Part shown: piece after piece, positions 14,349 to 18,935 of the stretch
Layout of the letters: each line of letters opens with the position of its first letter
Numbering within the stretch: position 1 is the stretch's first letter
NCBI GenBank assembly: GCA_938049125.1
Contig: CALICR010000069.1
Location: 1 to 18,935 of the forward strand
Reading direction: 5' to 3'
DNA: 18,935 bases
Source: an uncultured Clostridia bacterium
GTDB lineage: Bacteria; Bacillota; Clostridia; Oscillospirales; Oscillospiraceae
Notes under the pieces: model-generated
Database searches by the model: none
Seen by the model: the letters and a program-made list of their open reading frames with translations, nothing else
What the model was told of the DNA's origin: nothing
Made by a program: the position numbers and the translations under genes

Positions 14349-14500
14349 GACGTTGCTCATGGCAATGTCCAGGAACACGGAGGACACGGTCTCAGAGGGG
14401 CTGGCATAGGCCAAAGGGTTGTTGCCGAGGGCCTTGGCGCGCGCGCCGGGGGCGTTCATGTTGGGGTCCACGTTGCTCATGGAGATGCCCAGCATCAGCC
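14349..14500 (-). pseudogene. Middle fragment of an Ldh2-family dehydrogenase
   Basis: About 50 codons on the minus strand reading LGISMSNVDPNMNAPGARAK, then ALGNNPLAYASP and SSVFLDIAMSNVA. This matches the nucleotide-binding middle of the malate/L-lactate/ureidoglycolate dehydrogenase (Ldh2/AllD) family, where the pattern is 'iGISM...P..aP.GG....lGtNPlA.a.P' followed by 'vlDmAtS..A'. It starts abruptly near 14498 and joins the flavodoxin fragment near 14350. The rest of the enzyme is not on this strand. Confidence 0.72.
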
Positions 14501-14916
14501 GCGATCCCATGGCGGTCATGAAGGAAGCGCGCCTGCTGCCTCTGGGCGAGTACAAGGGCTCTGCCATCAACCTGCTCCTGGACCTCATCGCCTCCACCAC
14601 CAGCCTCGGCAACTCCGCCTGCGACGTCCGAAATATCCCCGGCGACGAGAACTCCGTCTCCCAGACCTTCATCGCCATCAACAGCCGCGCCGTCAACGAC
14701 GCTGCAGATGAGGAAGAAATTGCGAACAGGCTGCTTTCGCACCTGCTGAACGCCCGTCCGGCCCCCGGCTTCTCCAAGCCGCGCTACCCGGGTCAGAATG
14801 TACTCCGCACCCGCAAGGAAAACATGGAAAACGGCATCCCCGTGGACGAAACGGTCTGGCAGGCCATCCTCGATCTGCCCGACGCGCCGAACTCCACCTC
14901 CGGAAGCTGGCTGTAA
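14501..14916 (+). pseudogene. C-terminal fragment of an Ldh2-family dehydrogenase, opposite strand
   Basis: About 138 codons to a TAA at 14914-14916. Recognisable parts are RDPMAVMKEARLLPLGEYKG, INLLLDLIAS, SQTFIAINSRA, and APGFSKPRYPGQ followed by ENMENGIPVDETVWQ; the same succession ends AllD/Ldh2 enzymes (LLP.G.KG, then PAPGF..v.yPGQ, then a GI..D segment). The N-terminal half is absent and the sequence just upstream is the reverse strand of another Ldh2 piece. The peptide could in principle be translated from an ATG at 14419 or 14509, but it would lack most of the active site. A strong terminator follows, so an intact ldh2 gene probably once ended here. Confidence 0.78.
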
Positions 14917-14927
14917 CGCAAAAAAAT

Positions 14928-14968
14928 CCCCTGATGCAGTCCAAAGCGCTGCATCAGGGGTATTTTTT
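14928..14968. terminator. Bidirectional terminator between Ldh2 fragment and kinase
   Basis: A perfect 12-bp stem, CCCCTGATGCAG/CTGCATCAGGGG, with a 9-nt loop is flanked by an A run on the left and TATTTTTT on the right. It can terminate both the plus-strand Ldh2 relic and the minus-strand kinase gene, which converge here. Confidence 0.9.
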
Positions 14969-14979
14969 CCGCCGGGCGG

Positions 14980-16437
14980 TCACTCCATCCGGGTGATCTC
15001 CAGGGCCGCGCGGTAGAGGGCGCGGAACTGGCGGTATTTTTTCTCGTAGACCGGGCCGGGATGGGGGACGTAGCGGCGCTCGAGGCGGACGCACTGCTCC
15101 GCGGCGGCGGTGTAGGACGCAAAGCGGCCGTCGGCAACGGCGGCGATGAGGGCCGCGCCAAGGCAGGCGGCCTCCTTCTCCGCGGGAATGACCACGGGCA
15201 AGCCCGTGATGTCCGCCTGGAGCTGACACCAGACGGGACTTTTCGCGCCGCCGCCGGTGGCGATGATGTGCGTCAGCGCGGTGCCCTTGGCCCGGATATC
15301 GTCGCAGTTCCGGCGCAGCAGGTAGGCCACGCCCTCCATGACAGCCCCGGCCAGATCGAAGACGTCGTGCTCCTGGCGCAGGCCGAAGAAGACGCCGCTG
15401 GCATCCTGGTCGAACTCCGGCGCGTTGGTGCCCACGAGGTAGGGCAGGAACAGCAGCGTGCCCGGCAGCTTCCGCTGGAGCAGCACGCGGTTCATCTCGT
15501 CGTAGTCCGCGCCGCCCATGCAGGTGCGGCGGAACCATTCGAGGCTGACGCCGCCGCTCTCGGCCACCGGGAGCATCACGTGGGTGTCCGGCAGGAAGCC
15601 GTAGTGCATGGCGATGCCGGAATTCCGGGGTGCCGGCTCCACCGCCATGGCCGTCAGGGCCATGACCGTGCCCGTGGAGAGCGTCACGCCGCCGGGGGCC
15701 ACGTTGCCCGTGCCGATCATCCCGGCGAAGTGGTCCAGGGTGCCGAGGTTGACCCGGGTGGCCGGGCTGAGGCCCGCGGCCTCCGCCGCCTCCGCCGTCA
15801 GCACGCCGACGGTGGTGCAGGGCTCCGCCAGGGGCGGCAGCCGGTCCTCGGTGATGCCGATGGCGTCCAGCATGGGCTTCCAGTAGCGCTTTTCGTAGAT
15901 GTCGAAATAGAACGTGAAGGTGGCGATGGACATATCCGCCGCGAGGACGCCGGTGAGACGGTGGACGATGTAGTCCTTGAGCAGCACGAAGTGGGCCGTG
16001 CGGGTGAAGACGTCCGGCTCGTGGGCCTTCAGCCAGAGGATCTTCGTGGCGGGCCAGGTGGGCAGCACGGCCTGCTGGCCCGTGACGCGCTCACACTCCT
16101 CTGGCGAGAACTGCTCCGCCAGCCGGGCGCATTCCTCCGTGGAGCGGTCGTCCATCCAGGAAATGGCGTTGCGGCAGGGCCGCCCGGACGCGTCGAGGCA
16201 CACCAGGGACTCGGCCTGGCCCGTGAAGGCAATCTCCCGGACATCACCGCCGTGGACGGCGGTCAGCTCCCGGATCAGCGCCAGCAGCTCCCCGGCGTAG
16301 ACCTCGGCATCAAACTCCACAAGGCCGCCCCCGCGCAGATAGTGGACCGGCTTGCTGCGGCGGTCCAGCAGCCGGAGGTCCCGGTCATAGATGGCAGCCT
16401 TGATGTTTGTGCTGCCGAGATCGACTCCAAGATACAT
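14980..16437 (-). CDS. FGGY-family carbohydrate kinase
   Basis: 485 residues, the normal size for sugar and polyol kinases (xylulokinase/gluconokinase/glycerol kinase superfamily), which phosphorylate a ketose or polyol in the cytoplasm. Visible motifs are the ATP phosphate loop GVDLGSTNIKA (4-14), FTGQAES (71-77), WMDDRS (94-99), the catalytic aspartate D235 in LGTLDHFAGMIG, and the adenosine motif ATGGGAKSP (393-401). AGGAGGA lies five bases before the ATG. It is second in the module after the isomerase-like gene, so its substrate is probably that enzyme's ketose product (for example L-fuculose-, L-ribulose- or xylulose-like); the exact sugar cannot be told. The intergenic terminator upstream would lower its expression relative to the isomerase. 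No aldolase gene is in view. Confidence 0.9.
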   Translation of the reverse strand: MYLGVDLGSTNIKAAIYDRDLRLLDRRSKPVHYLRGGGLVEFDAEVYAGELLALIRELTAVHGGDVREIAFTGQAESLVCLDASGRPCRNAISWMDDRSTEECARLAEQFSPEECERVTGQQAVLPTWPATKILWLKAHEPDVFTRTAHFVLLKDYIVHRLTGVLAADMSIATFTFYFDIYEKRYWKPMLDAIGITEDRLPPLAEPCTTVGVLTAEAAEAAGLSPATRVNLGTLDHFAGMIGTGNVAPGGVTLSTGTVMALTAMAVEPAPRNSGIAMHYGFLPDTHVMLPVAESGGVSLEWFRRTCMGGADYDEMNRVLLQRKLPGTLLFLPYLVGTNAPEFDQDASGVFFGLRQEHDVFDLAGAVMEGVAYLLRRNCDDIRAKGTALTHIIATGGGAKSPVWCQLQADITGLPVVIPAEKEAACLGAALIAAVADGRFASYTAAAEQCVRLERRYVPHPGPVYEKKYRQFRALYRAALEITRME

Positions 16438-16452
16438 GGTATTCCTCCTGTG

Positions 16453-16491
16453 AAAAAAGCGGCAGAACGCCCCGGCGCGGAGCGTTCTGCC
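16453..16491 (-). terminator. Terminator-like hairpin between isomerase and kinase
   Basis: On the minus strand GGCAGAACGC and GCGTTCTGCC form a perfect 10-bp stem with a GC-rich loop, followed by GC and six T residues. It begins 13 bp after the isomerase stop and ends just before the kinase ribosome-binding site. With no promoter visible between the genes, partial read-through is the likely way the kinase is expressed. Confidence 0.75.
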
Positions 16492-16503
16492 ATTGTCGTA
16501 TGC

Positions 16504-17862
16504 TTACATGTAGAGATCGATGTCCATCAGGCGGCAGAAATCCCGGATGGCCTCGGTATAGTCGCCGTAGGCCACGATGACGTGCTGGCAGCAGACATTC
16601 TGGGAGAACTCCTCGACGGTGCAGGAGTCCGGGAAAATCTCCAGCGACGGCAGCTGCGGCGCGGGATCGTCCCAGCCGAACTCGTTCCACGCCGGGGGAT
16701 CCTGGGCCTCGCCGGTGTAGACGTGCATGCGGTAGCGGCCCTTGATGTAGGCCAGGCGGGCGCAGGTGACGCGGCCGGTCTTGACCTTGGAAACGCAGAG
16801 CAGCGAGGTGTTCAGCAGGCCGAAGGCCGCCGGGAGCACCGTGACCTTGCCCTTGGTGGCAGGCTCCGGCACGAAGTCGGGCACGCCGGCCAGCAGGCTC
16901 TTTTCAAAGAACTCGTAGTATTCGAGGTAGGGCACGGTCTGGCCCGTCAGATACTTCATGATGAGCTGGGTAACGGAGCCCATGACGTCGTTCTCCGGCA
17001 CGGTGAGCACGCCGTAGTAGTGCTCCAGCAGGATGAAGACCATGGCGGGCGGGAAACCTTCGAGCTTCTTCATGCCGTCCACGTCGATGAGCGTGATGGC
17101 CTCCCAGCCGCGCTCCTGAATTTTTTTGCCGATGGCGAAGGTGTAGCGGACGCCCTTCTCGAGAATGGCCTCATCGCAGGGCTTCTCGAAGACCCAGTTC
17201 TCCTTGACGTAGCGGACGCCCTCGGCGACCTTGGCCTCGTCCAGCGTCTCGAGGTTCCGGACCATCTCGAGCATTTCAAACGGCTCGACCTCGACGCCCA
17301 GCTTGCCGCGCATGGAATTGCCCTCGAACTGGGTGCCGTAGAGCAGCATATCGCGGTAGCCCATGGTGCCGACCCGGGCGCTGCGCAGCGCCTGGCGCGC
17401 GGCACAGGCAGAGACAAAGGCGTCGATCTTCTCCAGCGGGAAGGGCTTGCCGATGGTGTTGTGAATGTATTTGAAGGAATAGTCCAGCGCCTCGAAGGTG
17501 GGACGGATGGCCGTGGTGCCCGCCTGCTCGGCGGTGGTGATGATCCGGCCGTTCTCGACCCAGCCGCAGAGGCCCCACAGCAGCATGGGGATGTGGCGGA
17601 AATGATCCGTGACGCGGATGACCGCATGGGTGGGTACCCAGCCCGCCACGCAGACGATGAGGCAGCTCATGTCAAAGCCGTGCAGGGCCGCCACGGCGGC
17701 GTCCGCCGTCTCATACTTCTCGTCGTCGATGACCAGGCCGCCGTCGCGCAGCTCGTAGCCCAGGGGGGCCAGGGCCGCCAGGGCCTCGTCATGCTTGAGG
17801 TTCAGTCGTTCAATGGGCGTATTGATCTCTCCGAAGCAGACAAATCCTACGTTCTTTTTCAT
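16504..17862 (-). CDS. L-fucose/L-arabinose isomerase-like protein
   Basis: 452 residues, the size of the FucI-related group (COG2407-like) that is shorter than true fucose isomerase. These enzymes convert an aldose to a ketose using a Mn2+ site. The N-terminal substrate half contains CLIVCVAGWVPTHAVIRVTD and LLWGLCGW. The centre has TLIDVDGMKK (D260, D262) and VPENDVMGSVTQLIMKYLTG (E290, D292), which probably holds metal ligands. The C-terminus has RMHVYTGEA and CCQHVIVAYGDY with H427, resembling the His-containing end of arabinose isomerases. I start at the ATG at 17862, 8 bases after AAGGAG; a TTG at 17880 lies before the ribosome-binding site. With the downstream kinase and the adjacent LacI gene it forms a sugar module. 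Substrate uncertain. Confidence 0.82.
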   Translation of the reverse strand: MKKNVGFVCFGEINTPIERLNLKHDEALAALAPLGYELRDGGLVIDDEKYETADAAVAALHGFDMSCLIVCVAGWVPTHAVIRVTDHFRHIPMLLWGLCGWVENGRIITTAEQAGTTAIRPTFEALDYSFKYIHNTIGKPFPLEKIDAFVSACAARQALRSARVGTMGYRDMLLYGTQFEGNSMRGKLGVEVEPFEMLEMVRNLETLDEAKVAEGVRYVKENWVFEKPCDEAILEKGVRYTFAIGKKIQERGWEAITLIDVDGMKKLEGFPPAMVFILLEHYYGVLTVPENDVMGSVTQLIMKYLTGQTVPYLEYYEFFEKSLLAGVPDFVPEPATKGKVTVLPAAFGLLNTSLLCVSKVKTGRVTCARLAYIKGRYRMHVYTGEAQDPPAWNEFGWDDPAPQLPSLEIFPDSCTVEEFSQNVCCQHVIVAYGDYTEAIRDFCRLMDIDLYM

Positions 17863-17922
17863 GCATTCAGCTCCTTGCAATTCATTTGAAGCGCGCGGTG
17901 CGCGCAGAGTTTACCTGATATC

Positions 17923-17951
17923 ATGGTCGCACAGGCGGCGGAAAAAGTCAA
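17923..17951 (-). promoter_or_regulatory. Candidate promoter of the isomerase-kinase operon
   Basis: On the minus strand a good TTGACT (17946-17951) is followed 17 bp later by a poor GACCAT (17923-17928). The -35 is convincing, the -10 is not, so the exact start is uncertain. A 21-bp segment resembling one before the first lacI gene lies about 30 bp upstream (17980-18000). Confidence 0.4.
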
Positions 17952-18013
17952 CGGCAAAGGTTCGATTTTCCCCGGAAATCAACGCAACTGCGGGAAGAAA
18001 ACACCGAAACTTT

Positions 18014-18935
18014 TTACGTGGTCGCCCGAACGATGAGCTTCGGCCGCAGGGCGATCTGCTGCCGGGAGCTCTGGCGGTTGTGGGCCCGCTTCGTGAGGAC
18101 GTTGACGGCGATGGACACCATGTCGTCGTAGGGGTTGGCGATGGTGGTGATGCCGCCCTCCACGTAGCGCGACACGGCGATGTTGTCGAAGCCGATGACG
18201 GCCACGTCGGCGGGGACAGACTTCCCGCTCTCCCGCAGGGCGTGGATGGCCCCGATGGCCATCTGGTCGTAGCTGCAGAAGACGGCGTCCGGCGGCTGGG
18301 GCAGGGCGAGCAGCTCCTTCATCCGGAGGTAGCCCCCGGCCTCGGCGCGCTCCTGGCCCGTGCAGATGAGCTGGGGGTCCAGCTCCGCGCTCTGGAACTT
18401 CATGGCCTGCTTGAAGATGGTCATGCGGTTGGCGGTCATGCGCTCGCCGATGAAGCCGATGCGCCGGTAGCCCCGCTCCTGGAGGTGCTGCACGCCCATG
18501 ACGATGCCGCTGTACTCATCCAGGTGGATGCAGTCGAAGTCCAGCAGCGGATAGTATTTCGACGTAATGAGGATGACGGGCAGGCGGCTGCGGCGGATGG
18601 TCCGCACGATGCGGTCCGACATGACCTCCTCGTCATCCATGACGATGAGCAGGCACTTGACCCGGATGCGGTGCATACAGTTGATGGCCTCCACCATCTC
18701 GTTGGCGGAAAAGTCCGTAATCTTCAGCACCGTGGAGTAGCCCTTGGCAGCAAGCATCTCCTTGGACATATGGACGACCCGCGCATAGTACTCCGACACG
18801 ACCTCGGGCACGATGATGCCCGCGGTGTTCCACTCGGGCGTGGTCCGCCCGCCGCGGCCCCGGAGCGTATAGCCGAGGTTCTCCGCCGTCTCGCGGACCC
18901 GCTCCTTCATCTCCGCGCTGATCTCGTCGCTGTCG
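18014..18935 (-). CDS. LacI-family regulator, N-terminus beyond window edge
   Basis: About 306 codons are visible, open to the right edge. The first residues, SDEISAEMKERVRETAENLG, are the end of a LacI DNA-binding domain (after the helix-turn-helix, before the hinge), so roughly 30-40 residues lie outside. The effector domain follows with AGIIVPEVVSEYYARVV, VKCLLIVMDD, YRRIGFIGER, PDAVFCSYDQMAIGAIHAL and VAVIGFDNIAVSRY. The internal ATG at 18910 is not a start. It lies directly upstream of the isomerase/kinase genes on the same strand with a 151-bp gap, and probably controls them in response to the sugar or its phosphate (inference). Confidence 0.9.
   Translation of the reverse strand, partial: DSDEISAEMKERVRETAENLGYTLRGRGGRTTPEWNTAGIIVPEVVSEYYARVVHMSKEMLAAKGYSTVLKITDFSANEMVEAINCMHRIRVKCLLIVMDDEEVMSDRIVRTIRRSRLPVILITSKYYPLLDFDCIHLDEYSGIVMGVQHLQERGYRRIGFIGERMTANRMTIFKQAMKFQSAELDPQLICTGQERAEAGGYLRMKELLALPQPPDAVFCSYDQMAIGAIHALRESGKSVPADVAVIGFDNIAVSRYVEGGITTIANPYDDMVSIAVNVLTKRAHNRQSSRQQIALRPKLIVRATT

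Noticed and set aside
15061..17889. 942-codon open frame on the plus strand
   Set aside because: It is the antisense of the kinase and isomerase genes. Its length comes from GC-rich codons; it has no domain features and no ribosome-binding site.
1..18935. CRISPR array, tRNA, rRNA, insertion sequence or phage genes
   Set aside because: I looked for spaced repeats, cloverleaf patterns, transposase or integrase motifs and terminal inverted repeats and saw none.

Overview
The window reads as a carbohydrate-uptake and catabolism region from a GC-rich Firmicute, most likely a gut-type clostridium (Oscillospirales-like). The clues are strong Shine-Dalgarno sites, a lipoprotein solute-binding protein, YesL/DUF624 and MsmK/UgpC-type ABC parts, LacI regulators, and sigma-A promoters set in AT-rich gaps between GC-rich genes. 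The assignment is from style only; there is no rRNA or marker gene here.

Left part, all on the minus strand (1-6747). Two sugar ABC permeases (5735-6640 and 4845-5717) are read from a near-perfect TTGACA-N17-TATAAT promoter. After a hairpin and a second promoter (4688-4716) comes a tightly packed run: ABC ATPase, YesL-like membrane protein, CapA-like metallophosphatase, M20 metallopeptidase and the first 58 residues of an MFS transporter that leaves the window.

Centre, plus strand (7233-11832). A ceramidase-like hydrolase (PF04734-type), a LacI-family regulator and a solute-binding lipoprotein each have their own promoter; strong terminators follow the regulator and the binding protein. The palindrome TTTCGAAA occurs at all four promoters of this block (permeases, hydrolase, lacI, binding protein), each time with a second full or half site exactly 20 bp away. 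I infer that the LacI protein at 9000-10034 controls itself and the whole transporter/hydrolase regulon.

Right-centre (11833-14968). A 0.5-kb stretch without a credible gene, a MATE exporter on the minus strand, and a scrambled relic: a flavodoxin-type reductase tail joined in frame to the middle of an Ldh2-family dehydrogenase (minus strand), abutting the C-terminal part of an Ldh2-family dehydrogenase on the opposite strand.

Right end, minus strand (14928-18935). A second sugar module: FGGY kinase, a fucose/arabinose-isomerase-like protein and a second LacI regulator cut by the window edge. A terminator-like hairpin lies between isomerase and kinase.

The most interesting signals are the phased TTTCGAAA regulon around a hydrolase of unknown substrate whose predicted zinc site lacks one histidine, and the inverted, chimeric Ldh2/flavodoxin relic.
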